Source: Flagellimonas taeanensis (lineage in GTDB: Bacteria; Bacteroidota; Bacteroidia; Flavobacteriales; Flavobacteriaceae). From it: DNA of 64,000 nucleotides. Where the stretch lies: assembly GCF_003584105.1 (NCBI RefSeq), contig NZ_QXFO01000005.1:1-64000 (forward strand). Direction: 5' to 3'. The position numbers and the translations under genes are program-made. Below are positions 7,670 to 15,973 of the stretch, piece by piece (the stretch's first letter is position 1; each line of letters opens with the position of its first letter). A model generated the notes under the pieces. The model had not been told where the DNA came from. It ran no database searches and saw only the letters and a program-made list of their open reading frames with translations.

Positions 7670-9643
7670 TTGATTTCAAAAGCCACCATAGACCAAGTAT
7701 ATGAGACCGCCCGATTGGAGGAGGTGATCGGGGATTTTGTGCAGCTGAAGAAATCGGGCTCCAATTTTAAGGGACTCAGCCCTTTTACGGACGAACGCAC
7801 CCCAAGTTTCATGGTGTCCCCCGTCAAGCAGATCTGGAAGGATTTCAGCAGTGGAAAAGGGGGTAATGTGGTGGCCTTTTTGATGGAGCACGAGCATTTT
7901 ACTTACCCCGAAGCGATCAAATACCTGGCCAAAAAGTACAATATTGAAATAGAGGAGACCGAGCAGACCAGCGAGGAAAAGGAACAGGCGAACGAGCGGG
8001 AAAGCATGTACCTTGTCTCCGAACATGCACAAAAATATTTTGCGCAGACTCTCTGGGAGTCGGGCTCCGGAAAGGCTATTGGTCTTACCTATTTCAAAGA
8101 GCGTGGTTTTACTGATGGGACTATCAAAAAATTTGGGCTCGGATATAGCTTGGACGAGTGGGAGGCCTACACACAAACCGCTCTGGACCAAGGGTACCAA
8201 TTGGAGTTTTTGGAAAAGACCGGGCTCACGATTGTCAAGGAACAAACAGGCGGGGAGATCAAACGGTTTGACCGTTTCAAGGGAAGGGTCATGTTTCCCA
8301 TCCATTCCATGAGCGGACGGGTGTTGGGCTTCGGCGGAAGGATTTTGGGCAACGATAAAAAGGCGGCCAAATACCTCAATTCGCCCGAAAGCGATATCTA
8401 CCACAAGAGCAAAGTGCTCTATGGGATCTATTTTGCCAAACAGGCCATTGCCAAGGAAGACAACTGCTATTTGGTGGAAGGCTATACCGATGTCATTCAG
8501 ATGTACCAGAAGGGTGTCGAGAACGTGGTCTCTTCCAGTGGTACGGCCCTGACCTCGGAACAGATACGGTTGATCAACAGGCTCACCAAGAACATTACGG
8601 TGCTTTTTGATGGGGATGCGGCCGGATTGCGTGCCTCGCTCCGTGGTATCGACCTGATTTTGGAGCAGGGAATGAACGTGAAGGTGTGTACCTTCCCCGA
8701 AGGCGAAGACCCCGATAGTTTTGCCAAGAACAATACGTACGAGGACCTGGTGCTCTATTTGGAGGAGAATGCCAAAGATTTTATCCAGTTCAAGACGTCT
8801 TTGCTGGCCAAGGAGGCAGCCAATGATCCCATCAAGCGAGCGGATACGGTAAGGGATATCGTGAACAGCATCAGCAAGATACCTGATCGGATACAAAAGG
8901 AGATCTATATTCAGGAATGTGCCAAGATCATGCAGATTTCGGAGGAAGTGCTGTACAACACTTTGGCGCAGATCGATAAAAAAGGCATGGTAGATGCCTC
9001 CAAGAAGATCAAGGAGGAGCAGAAAGTCTTTAATGTCGTTAAAAACGACGCTGTGGTGGAGAAGGTGGATGTGCAATATGAACTGGAGCGGAAGATCATT
9101 GAAGTGCTGTTGCTGTATGGAAACCAAAAACAGGAGTTTGAAGACCTGGTACTCAAGGAAAATGAGTCAGGAGAATTGGTCCTGGAACCGGAAATCGTTG
9201 AGGCTAAGGTGTATGAAAAGGTATTTTTAGACCTTCAGGAGGATGAGATTGAGCTCACCAACGGACAGTTTAAGACCATTTATTACAAATTGATAGAAAA
9301 CCTCAATGAGAATGAGGAATTTTCGTTGAACACTTTTTTGGCCGAACTAGATCAGGATGTGGTGCCAGAGGTATCTTCTATCTTAATGGAAGAAGAGCAA
9401 TATGTCCTGCACGATTGGGAACGCCGTGAAATCTACCCCAAGCAGAAAAAGTTGGGTGTGGCCCAGTTGGTCGGAGAGACCATTCTTACCCTAAGGTGCA
9501 ATCTGATCAAGAACCGTATCCAGAAACTACAGGAAAAGACGCAAGAGAGCAATGGGGACCATACGGAAATTTTAGAAGAGATAGTCAATTACTTGCAATT
9601 GAACAAGTTATTGAATGCAAAACTGAACCGGGTGCTTTCGTGA
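7670..9643 (+). CDS. dnaG: DNA primase DnaG, with degenerate zinc-binding domain
   Basis: Synthesises RNA primers at the replication fork. Predicted 657 aa when started at the TTG at 7670 (LISKATIDQVYE), which matches where flavobacterial primases begin. The longer open frame adds 25 atypical residues. The N-terminal CHC2-type fold is recognisable (residues 30-70, SPFTDERTPSF), but the four zinc ligands are replaced: Ser37, Thr40, Asp58 and Ser61 in an ungapped alignment with E. coli Cys40/His43/Cys61/Cys64. The TOPRIM catalytic core has VEGYTDV (about 268) and the DGD metal site (about 314-316). The C-terminal helicase-binding part is divergent. It is convergent with a response regulator. 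Confidence 0.93.
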   Translation: MISKATIDQVYETARLEEVIGDFVQLKKSGSNFKGLSPFTDERTPSFMVSPVKQIWKDFSSGKGGNVVAFLMEHEHFTYPEAIKYLAKKYNIEIEETEQTSEEKEQANERESMYLVSEHAQKYFAQTLWESGSGKAIGLTYFKERGFTDGTIKKFGLGYSLDEWEAYTQTALDQGYQLEFLEKTGLTIVKEQTGGEIKRFDRFKGRVMFPIHSMSGRVLGFGGRILGNDKKAAKYLNSPESDIYHKSKVLYGIYFAKQAIAKEDNCYLVEGYTDVIQMYQKGVENVVSSSGTALTSEQIRLINRLTKNITVLFDGDAAGLRASLRGIDLILEQGMNVKVCTFPEGEDPDSFAKNNTYEDLVLYLEENAKDFIQFKTSLLAKEAANDPIKRADTVRDIVNSISKIPDRIQKEIYIQECAKIMQISEEVLYNTLAQIDKKGMVDASKKIKEEQKVFNVVKNDAVVEKVDVQYELERKIIEVLLLYGNQKQEFEDLVLKENESGELVLEPEIVEAKVYEKVFLDLQEDEIELTNGQFKTIYYKLIENLNENEEFSLNTFLAELDQDVVPEVSSILMEEEQYVLHDWERREIYPKQKKLGVAQLVGETILTLRCNLIKNRIQKLQEKTQESNGDHTEILEEIVNYLQLNKLLNAKLNRVLS

Positions 9644-9655
9644 TGGCATAAAAAA

Positions 9656-9681
9656 TCCCGGAAAGTAGAAACTGTCCGGGA
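9656..9681. terminator. Hairpin between convergent dnaG and response regulator genes
   Basis: TCCCGGA at 9656-9662 pairs with TCCGGGA at 9675-9681 around a 12-nt loop. An A-run precedes it on the + strand, so it would be followed by a U-run for minus-strand transcripts coming from the response regulator. Confidence 0.6.
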
Positions 9682-9710
9682 CTTACTTTAGTTGGTTTGG
9701 TTGGGTATTT

Positions 9711-10340
9711 TCAATACAATTCCAAGGCTTTCGCCTGTTGTAACAGGTCCACCAAATTGTCCACATTCAATTTTTTCATCAAACGGGCCTTGTAGGTACT
9801 CACTGTTTTTTCGTTCAAGTTGAGTCCTTCCGCGACTTCCTTGTTTCTTTTTCCACTGGCCAGAAGTTTTAGTACCTCAACTTCCCTTGAGGACAGTTTT
9901 CTGAAGAACCTTCGTGGTTTTTGGGTGCCTTCGTCAAAGGCAAGGCGTTGGGCCAGTTCATTGGTAATGAACATATTGCCGTCACTCACTTTTCTTACTG
10001 CAGAAATAATGTAATCCAGGTCGGCGGTTTTGGATAGATAGCCATAAGCTCCCGCTCGGATGGTGCTCAGTGCATACACATCTTCCGATTGACCGCTATA
10101 CATTAAAGTTTTGATGTTCGGGAATTCCAACTTCATTTTTCTCAGAGTGGCAATTCCGTTGATTTCTGGGATATCCATTTCCAAAATGACCACGTCCGGA
10201 GTCATTTTTCCCAATGTTTCAAAAAGTTCTGATGTAGTGGAGACGTCTGCAATGATTTCAATATCTGAGCTAGATTCAAGCACCTGTTTAATACCAAGCC
10301 TTACTACAGGATGGTTGTCAGCAATCAATACCTTTATCAT
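9711..10340 (-). CDS. NarL/FixJ-type response regulator lacking the phosphoacceptor Asp
   Basis: A 209-aa DNA-binding regulator: receiver domain at residues 1-120 and LuxR-type helix-turn-helix at about 145-205 (SSREVEVLKLLASGKRNKEVA, then a recognition helix after NLNEKTVSTYK). The receiver is unusual. The position of the phosphoacceptor Asp is Glu54 (VVILEMDIPE). The acidic pair near the N-terminus is Asp8-Asn9, and the switch Thr is Ser82. Lys104 is retained. This pattern suggests that it is not conventionally phosphorylated. No histidine kinase gene is adjacent. About 160 bp of non-coding sequence separates it from nadE. Confidence 0.9.
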   Translation of the reverse strand: MIKVLIADNHPVVRLGIKQVLESSSDIEIIADVSTTSELFETLGKMTPDVVILEMDIPEINGIATLRKMKLEFPNIKTLMYSGQSEDVYALSTIRAGAYGYLSKTADLDYIISAVRKVSDGNMFITNELAQRLAFDEGTQKPRRFFRKLSSREVEVLKLLASGKRNKEVAEGLNLNEKTVSTYKARLMKKLNVDNLVDLLQQAKALELY

Positions 10341-10441
10341 TCGGTTTGAGTTTAATTTATTGTTTAGCTAGTGTCTGATTACCTGCACGGTATAGCTGGC
10401 AAGATAACAATTTGACGATGCAAATTTGTATTTTTTTTCTT

Positions 10442-10466
10442 AAAACCGTAGTTTTTCTATGGTTTT
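10442..10466 (-). terminator. Probable terminator after nadE
   Basis: AAAACCGTAG (10442-10451) pairs with CTATGGTTTT (10457-10466) with one wobble around a T-rich loop. It is downstream of the minus-strand nadE stop at 10501 and is followed on that strand by TTTTAAG. Confidence 0.5.
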
Positions 10467-10500
10467 TTTCGTTTTAAACTGGGATTTTTGGGTCAAAAGG

Positions 10501-11289
10501 TCATTTCAACTGCTCTGGAACCTCACAAATGGGGATAGGAACCATCTTATGTTTGTTTGCAGTATTGTACTTTTTATATATAGAGAATACTTCCTTTTCC
10601 CTGTCAGAGAAATCTTTAATTGTCTTTCCGGCCTCATCCATTTTCATCGCCCATTCCAATTCTGGGTACGATGCCCCTATCTGGTCTTCATCGGTTCTAC
10701 TGTCTCCCCAAAGGCCATCGGTGGGTGCAGCTTCCATAATATCCTGGTTGACGCCCAATACCCTTCCGAGTTCATACACTTCGGTCTTTACCAAGTCTGC
10801 TATAGGGCTAAGGTCCACGCCGCCATCTCCGTATTTGGTATAGAAACCGACTCCGAAATCCTCCACTTTATTGCCAGTTCCTGCTACCAAATATCCCTTC
10901 AGGGCGGCAAAATAGTAGAGCGTGGTCATCCGCAATCGGGCCCTGGTATTGGCAAGGGACATCAAGCGCTCCTCTTCGTTCTGCACTTTTGGAAAAGCGG
11001 CGACAAGACTATCGAACACGGGTGTGAGGTCCACAGGCTGCCTGGACACGTTCTGAAAATTTTCCATCAGCCAATCGATATGTCGATCGGCACGTGTGAC
11101 CTGGCTCTGACCTTGGTGTATCGGCATCTCCAAACACAAGAGGTCCAGCCCGGTCTTGGCGCAAAGTGTTGAAGTGACAGCGGAATCGATTCCTCCCGAC
11201 ACCCCGATTACAAAACCTTTGCATTTGGCATTGGTCGCGTAAGCTTTCAACCAATCCACAATATGGGCTATTACCTTTTCTGTTTGCAT
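10501..11289 (-). CDS. nadE: Ammonia-dependent NAD+ synthase NadE
   Basis: The last step of NAD+ biosynthesis: ATP-dependent amidation of deamido-NAD+ in the cytoplasm. The 262-aa protein has the N-type ATP-pyrophosphatase P-loop SGGIDS at residues 31-36 and the family segments AGTGNKVEDFGVGFYTKYGDGG and PTDGLWGDSRTDEDQIG-like stretch in the second half. No N-terminal glutaminase (nitrilase) domain is present, so it should use free ammonia. It is divergent from gldB with only about 66 bp between the two starts, an arrangement also known in other Flavobacteriia. Confidence 0.95.
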   Translation of the reverse strand: MQTEKVIAHIVDWLKAYATNAKCKGFVIGVSGGIDSAVTSTLCAKTGLDLLCLEMPIHQGQSQVTRADRHIDWLMENFQNVSRQPVDLTPVFDSLVAAFPKVQNEEERLMSLANTRARLRMTTLYYFAALKGYLVAGTGNKVEDFGVGFYTKYGDGGVDLSPIADLVKTEVYELGRVLGVNQDIMEAAPTDGLWGDSRTDEDQIGASYPELEWAMKMDEAGKTIKDFSDREKEVFSIYKKYNTANKHKMVPIPICEVPEQLK

Positions 11290-11299
11290 ATCTTACTTT

Positions 11300-11332
11300 T
11301 TGTTTTCAATAAATTACCTTTGTTCCCTGTAA
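11300..11332 (+). promoter_or_regulatory. Putative gldB promoter (-33 TTG, -7 TACCTTTG)
   Basis: TTG at 11300-11302 and TACCTTTG at 11325-11332 match the Bacteroidota -33/-7 elements with a 22-bp spacer. The predicted start of transcription is about 20 bp before the gldB ATG at 11356. Confidence 0.55.
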
Positions 11333-11355
11333 ATTTAAACCCTACGCCCATAAAA

Positions 11356-12345
11356 ATGAAGAGGTTGTTCAAATACTTTGTAAAACAGGCACCTTTGTGT
11401 TCGGTTTTATGGATTTTTCTTTCCCTTTTCTCCTGTAAACAAACAGACAAGATGGAGCAGGAGATTGCCAAGGTTCCTATTGAACTTCATATTTCCCGTT
11501 TTGACCGTGAGTTTGCACAGGCGACCCCGGAGGGTATTCCCCAGTTGAAGAAAAAATATCCCTATCTCTTTCCGGAGCAATTTCCCGACAGCATTTGGAA
11601 GGCAAAATTGTCCGATACCCTTCAGATTGAACTTTCCGAAGAGGTGGAAAAGACCTTCGGGGATTTTGAGGAGGAAGCCGGGGAGTTGGAGTCCCTTTTT
11701 CAGCACATCAAATATTATTTCCCGGAGTTTGAAGTGCCCAAGGTGGTCACGCTCACTTCGGATGTGCGGTATGAGGACCGCATCATATTGACGGATACCC
11801 TTCTGTTGATAGGGTTGGACAATTATTTGGGCCCGGACCATCGTTTTTATGGCGGCATACAGCGATATATATCGACAGGATTGGATAAGCAATTTCTGGT
11901 TTCCGATGTGGCCAGTGCTTTTTCCAAAAGAGTGCTGACCTATCCTAGAAACCGGACCTTTCTCTCGAGGATGGTGCATTACGGCAAGGAACTTTATATA
12001 AAGGACAGGTTGATTCCCAATATCACGGATGCCCAAAAAATAGGCTATACCCAAGAAGAAATGGACTGGGCCATAGCGAACGAGGAAGAAATGTGGAAGT
12101 ATTTTGTGGAGCGGGACCTGCTCTACAGTACGGACTCCCAACTGGACCGAAAGTTTTTGGATCCCGCACCGTTTTCCAAATTTGGACTGGAACTGGACAA
12201 TGAATCACCGGGAAGGTTGGGCAGATTTGTAGGTTGGCAAATTGTTAGGGCCTTTATGGGAAAAAATGAGGTGGGCCTCCGACAGCTTTTGGATATGCCG
12301 GCGGATGAAATCTTAAAAGAATCAAACTATAAACCAAGAAAGTAG
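11356..12345 (+). CDS. gldB: Gliding motility lipoprotein GldB
   Basis: A 329-aa lipoprotein required for gliding in Flavobacterium. The signal sequence ends in a lipobox-like LFSC with Cys27 as the lipidation site. The mature part matches GldB (for example FDREFAQATPEGIPQLKKKYP near the start and LGRFVGWQIVRAFM near the end). The ATG at 11356 is chosen because it places a normal lipoprotein signal at the N-terminus and lies just downstream of a promoter-like pair. gldC follows with no gap, so the two are co-transcribed. The exact molecular role of GldB is not known. It acts with the Gld/type IX secretion apparatus. Confidence 0.92.
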   Translation: MKRLFKYFVKQAPLCSVLWIFLSLFSCKQTDKMEQEIAKVPIELHISRFDREFAQATPEGIPQLKKKYPYLFPEQFPDSIWKAKLSDTLQIELSEEVEKTFGDFEEEAGELESLFQHIKYYFPEFEVPKVVTLTSDVRYEDRIILTDTLLLIGLDNYLGPDHRFYGGIQRYISTGLDKQFLVSDVASAFSKRVLTYPRNRTFLSRMVHYGKELYIKDRLIPNITDAQKIGYTQEEMDWAIANEEEMWKYFVERDLLYSTDSQLDRKFLDPAPFSKFGLELDNESPGRLGRFVGWQIVRAFMGKNEVGLRQLLDMPADEILKESNYKPRK

Positions 12346-12681
12346 ATGGCGGTAGTACATACTTCTGAAATAAAATTGACAGTGGGACTTGATGAGAACA
12401 GGGTCCCTGAAGAATTGAAATGGTCTGCTCAGGACGGTGGTGTGCAAGAGGAAGATGCAAAGGCCATGATGTTGTCCGTTTGGGACAGCAAGAACAAGGA
12501 ATCCCTTAAAATAGACCTTTGGACCAAGGATATGCCGGTGGACGAGATGAAGATTTTCTTCCATCAGACCCTGGTGACCATGACCGATACCTTCATGAAG
12601 GCCACACAGGACGATAAAATGACGGCCACCATGAGGGATTTCTGCGATTATTTTGCCGAAAAACTGGAGTTGAAAAAATAA
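12346..12681 (+). CDS. gldC: Gliding motility protein GldC
   Basis: A 111-aa cytoplasmic protein without signal peptide that matches GldC (SEIKLTVGLDENRVPEEL at the N-terminus, YFAEKLELKK at the end). In Flavobacterium gldC lies directly behind gldB and contributes to, but is not strictly needed for, gliding. Here its ATG follows the gldB stop immediately, implying translational coupling. It ends 16 bp before a convergent gene of unknown function. Confidence 0.92.
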   Translation: MAVVHTSEIKLTVGLDENRVPEELKWSAQDGGVQEEDAKAMMLSVWDSKNKESLKIDLWTKDMPVDEMKIFFHQTLVTMTDTFMKATQDDKMTATMRDFCDYFAEKLELKK

Positions 12682-12697
12682 TTCCAGAATAAGTAGG

Positions 12698-13360
12698 TCA
12701 TTTTATGATCTCCACATAACCCCGTTCAGAAAGTGATTCGGTTTTGATGTGTCGGTGCCGATGTTCCGAAGCAATTCCCGTCCGTTTATCCACGTTGTAT
12801 TGGCTGCTTAGCGATTGCGATAGGACCTGAACCGTATAAAAGGTATCGGTTTCAATAATGGTGATACCTTCATTCCTTGCATTCAGCAATTCCCTATGTT
12901 TTCTGAACGAAGTGGTCCCGCCCAATACAAATTCAATGGTTTTCATGTCCTGTTTGGACGGTTCGTAAAAAGGGAAGTGCTTGAAAGCATCTATTTGGGC
13001 CTCCGTGTTTATGATGGGGGTATAGCCAAAGGTTTTCGAGATCGCATCAACGGTGGCACCATAATAAAAGGCCGTGTTCTTGGCCGCAAAATGGATGGGC
13101 AGGTCAAATAGGACTATCACCGAACTGTCATTGGCGAACACTCGGGCGTCATAACTATCAGGTACTTTTTCGCCACTATTCTCCATGATGAGGGTCTTGG
13201 CCATTTGTACAATGTGTTTCTTTCCAAGATGGATGATTTCTTTGGCAGTTGGATTCATCTTGCTCATTTTGGGATGGATGGACGAGCATTGGGTGTTTGC
13301 CATTATGGAAACGAAGACGGCAAAGTGGTAAAGTATATTTCGGGCAGACCGGCTCATCAC
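12698..13360 (-). CDS. Hypothetical exported protein
   Basis: A 220-aa protein not recognised as any family. The N-terminus has a short basic part and a hydrophobic segment (about residues 8-24), with a Cys at about 25 (ANTQCSS). It is therefore exported and perhaps a lipoprotein, although the lipobox is poor. The mature part is mixed alpha/beta with no clear catalytic motif. It contains a His-rich EHRHRHIK segment near the C-terminus. It sits between gldC (convergent) and a terminator, with no obvious operon partner. Confidence 0.5.
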   Translation of the reverse strand: MMSRSARNILYHFAVFVSIMANTQCSSIHPKMSKMNPTAKEIIHLGKKHIVQMAKTLIMENSGEKVPDSYDARVFANDSSVIVLFDLPIHFAAKNTAFYYGATVDAISKTFGYTPIINTEAQIDAFKHFPFYEPSKQDMKTIEFVLGGTTSFRKHRELLNARNEGITIIETDTFYTVQVLSQSLSSQYNVDKRTGIASEHRHRHIKTESLSERGYVEIIK

Positions 13361-13462
13361 TCATGTTTCTGATATCCAAAGAAAAGGAAATGGGGACAAA
13401 GCCAGACTGTTGAATTGACCAATGCCCGTTTTCAATTGATGGATGAAGGTTTTGGCCAACAA

Positions 13463-13484
13463 AAAAGCCCCGACCGGGGCTTTT
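13463..13484. terminator. Strong GC-rich hairpin with flanking A/T runs
   Basis: AAAAGCCCCG (13463-13472) pairs with CGGGGCTTTT (13475-13484). A and T runs lie on both sides, so it can terminate in either direction. It is placed to end the pirin gene transcript on the minus strand. Confidence 0.85.
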
Positions 13485-13507
13485 GTTTTATGGTTTCACT
13501 TGAAAAA

Positions 13508-14236
13508 TCAACGTCCAATGCTGCCAAGGCCCATCGGTACTTCCATGAGCAGCACCCTACTGTCCGTATGGGACTTCAGGTCGAAGGAGTCCGTTTCCCA
13601 AAGTCCAAAACCATCCCGTTTTTCAAGTTGCTGTCCATTGATGTCCACTGTTCCTTCCAGTACAAAGACATAGACCCCATTTCCTTCTTTCTTGATAGTA
13701 TAGATGTCCATGGCGCCAGCTTCAAACTTGCCCAAATGGAACCAGGCATCTTGGTGTACCCACACACCTTCATCATCGGGGTTTGGGGAGAGTACTTGGT
13801 AAAAAGCATTCTTTTTCTCAATGTCCCTTATGGAAATCTGGTCATAACGGGGCTCCACATTTCGTTTGTTGGGGAACACCCAGATTTGTAGGAACTTCAC
13901 CTGCTTGTCATCATTCTTATTGTATTCACTGTGAAAGATGCCCGTGCCGGCACTCATCACCTGCACGTCCCCTTCTTTTATGGTGGTCACATTGCCCATG
14001 CTGTCCTTGTGCTCCAAATCCCCTTCCAAAGGAATGGAAATGATCTCCATATTGTCATGGGGGTGGGAACCAAATCCCTTCCCCGGTGCCACTTGGTCAT
14101 CATTTAGTACACGGAGTACCCCAAAATGCATCCGTTCTGGATTTTGATAGGCTGCGAAACTGAATGTATGGTAACTGTTGAGCCAGCCATGGTCGGCATG
14201 CCCTCTGGTATCTGCTTTGTGCAATACGGTCTTCAT
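13508..14236 (-). CDS. Pirin family protein
   Basis: A 242-aa bicupin protein. The N-terminal cupin holds the metal-binding His cluster (HPHDNMEIIS at about 57-66 and HSEYN further on). The family signature with HTFSFAAYQNP and FGVLRVLNDD near the N-terminus is typical of pirins, some of which have quercetinase activity. The ATG at 14236 (MKTVLHKADTRGHADHGWL) is chosen over an upstream in-frame start that would add 44 unrelated residues. It is preceded on the same strand by an AraC-type regulator 89 bp away, a likely controller. The substrate is unknown. Confidence 0.88.
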   Translation of the reverse strand: MKTVLHKADTRGHADHGWLNSYHTFSFAAYQNPERMHFGVLRVLNDDQVAPGKGFGSHPHDNMEIISIPLEGDLEHKDSMGNVTTIKEGDVQVMSAGTGIFHSEYNKNDDKQVKFLQIWVFPNKRNVEPRYDQISIRDIEKKNAFYQVLSPNPDDEGVWVHQDAWFHLGKFEAGAMDIYTIKKEGNGVYVFVLEGTVDINGQQLEKRDGFGLWETDSFDLKSHTDSRVLLMEVPMGLGSIGR

Positions 14237-14325
14237 ATGTCTTATTTTTTGTTCCCTACAAAGGTCGGGCAAGCAAGAGGTTTTGGGGATATGAAAACAC
14301 GGGAGGGACTTATGAAAATCCGATA

Positions 14326-15192
14326 TCAGGCCAATTCTTTGAACTTGCTCGGTGAAACGCCCGTACACGATTTGAAGAATGCGCTGAAGTTGGCCGGCTC
14401 CGAAAAACCAAGTTCAAAGGCGATTTCTTTCTGGGACAGGGCCGAAAAATACAGCAATCGTTTGGCGGCTATGGTAATCCTGCTTTGGATGTGTTCCTTG
14501 GAGGTCTTCCCGGTGAGGGATTTCACTACTCGGTTCAAGTGGTCGGGGGTGATGTGCAGCGCATCGGCATAGGCTGAGGCATGGTGCCAATTCTTGAACT
14601 TTTCGTTCACTAGTTGTTTGAAGTTGCGGACCAGGACAGCGCCGACCTCCATGGTTTGGGAATCCAGTTGGTTCAAAGAACACAGGTTGTGACAAGCGAT
14701 TAAAAGCAATTTGAGCAGTGCACCGATGGCCTCAAACTTATAGGTGTCGTGGGACTGGTAATAAAATTCCATTTCCGAAGCGTAGGAAAGGATTCGGTCC
14801 ATTTCCGGTTCACTGACCATCAGGGGCGGGGTGTTACCAAAATCATTGAACAGGTTGATGTCGTCGATGAAGTCCACCAAAATGTGGTTCATGGCCAAGA
14901 ACTGTGCGGAGAAAACAATGGAATAGCCAAAGGAGCTCGTTTCTTCCTTGAGTTGATGGACCTGCCCGGGACTGATGAAAAAAACCTGGTTTCCGGTAAC
15001 GGGATGCGTCTTGAAATCGACCAAATGGACACCCTTTCCCTTTTTGACCACAAGAATGGTATAATAATCATGTCGGTGGGGTTCATCGGGCAGGCCGTTC
15101 CTCTTTTTGTGGATATCCTCCATCTTGGAAATGCCAAAACTGAGCGAACCATCAGCCTTGTTCACATTATGGTAAGTCTTCACTACATCCAT
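14326..15192 (-). CDS. AraC family transcriptional regulator
   Basis: A 288-aa regulator. The N-terminal cupin-like sensor (PHRHDYYTILVV, residues 38-49) probably binds a small ligand. The C-terminal double helix-turn-helix has the typical second-helix segment ELGFSEPANFSAFFKSCTG near the end. It lies immediately upstream of the pirin gene in the same orientation and may activate it. The ligand is not predictable. The intergenic sequence on either side is short, so the operator was not identified. Confidence 0.88.
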   Translation of the reverse strand: MDVVKTYHNVNKADGSLSFGISKMEDIHKKRNGLPDEPHRHDYYTILVVKKGKGVHLVDFKTHPVTGNQVFFISPGQVHQLKEETSSFGYSIVFSAQFLAMNHILVDFIDDINLFNDFGNTPPLMVSEPEMDRILSYASEMEFYYQSHDTYKFEAIGALLKLLLIACHNLCSLNQLDSQTMEVGAVLVRNFKQLVNEKFKNWHHASAYADALHITPDHLNRVVKSLTGKTSKEHIQSRITIAAKRLLYFSALSQKEIAFELGFSEPANFSAFFKSCTGVSPSKFKELA

Positions 15193-15254
15193 GGTCCCAA
15201 AATTGTATGGAAAATACGCATTAAAAAAATAAATCCTTTGGATTTATGCAGGCA

Positions 15255-15866
15255 TCATTGTTTGGAGAAAAATTGTTGGTTGATGCCATCTATGAACTCC
15301 AAAAGTTCATCCTTGCCCATCCGGTTACTGGACGAGGTGGTAAAATGTGGGGGAGCTTCCTCCCATGCACCTTCCCTTAATTTCTGTAGATAGGCCTCAG
15401 CTTGTTTTTCAATGGTGCCGGGCTTGAGCTTGTCCGCTTTGGTAAAGATGATGGCAAACGGAATCTGATTGGTGCCCAACCATTCCATGAACTCAAGGTC
15501 AATGGGTTGTGGGTCGTGACGGATATCCACTAAGACAAAGCCGCAGACTAATTGCTTCCGTTTTTGAAAATATTCCGTGATGTATTTCTGAAAGGTGTTT
15601 TTGTCCTTTTTGGAAACCCTTGCATAGCCATAACCTGGCAAATCCACCAAAAACCAGTTGTTGTTGATCTTAAAATGGTTGATGAGTTGGGTTTTGCCCG
15701 GTCTGCCAGAGGTCTTGGCCAATCCCTTTCTGTCCACGAGCATATTGATGAGGGACGATTTTCCCACATTGGATCGCCCAATGAAGGCATACTCCGGTAA
15801 TGGTTCATTGGGGCATTTGGCCACATTGGAGTTGCTCATTATAAATTCGGCGGAAGAAATCTTCAT
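15255..15866 (-). CDS. engB: Ribosome biogenesis GTPase EngB (YihA/YsxC)
   Basis: A 203-aa essential GTPase that assists large ribosomal subunit assembly. G1 GRSNVGKSS, G2 around KTQLINHF, G3 DLPGYGYA, G4 TKAD and G5 TSSSN are all present and correctly spaced. The ATG at 15866 (MKISSAEFIMS) is the family's normal start. An upstream ATG would add 16 hydrophobic residues. It follows the alpha/beta-hydrolase gene by about 110 bp on the same strand, close to the dcw cluster. Confidence 0.95.
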   Translation of the reverse strand: MKISSAEFIMSNSNVAKCPNEPLPEYAFIGRSNVGKSSLINMLVDRKGLAKTSGRPGKTQLINHFKINNNWFLVDLPGYGYARVSKKDKNTFQKYITEYFQKRKQLVCGFVLVDIRHDPQPIDLEFMEWLGTNQIPFAIIFTKADKLKPGTIEKQAEAYLQKLREGAWEEAPPHFTTSSSNRMGKDELLEFIDGINQQFFSKQ

Positions 15867-15973
15867 GCGTATCGGAATAAAATATGGCAAACAAGATACA
15901 AGAATTACGGACAAGGAACCTATTTGCTGATTTCGGTCTTGTCCCTTGGCTCCTGTTTGTTAGGTCTTAACAA

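Noticed and set aside
7676..9127. 483-codon open frame antisense to dnaG
   Set aside because: Long, but directly opposite a conserved gene in a codon pattern that suppresses antisense stops; product is His/Leu-rich without known domains.
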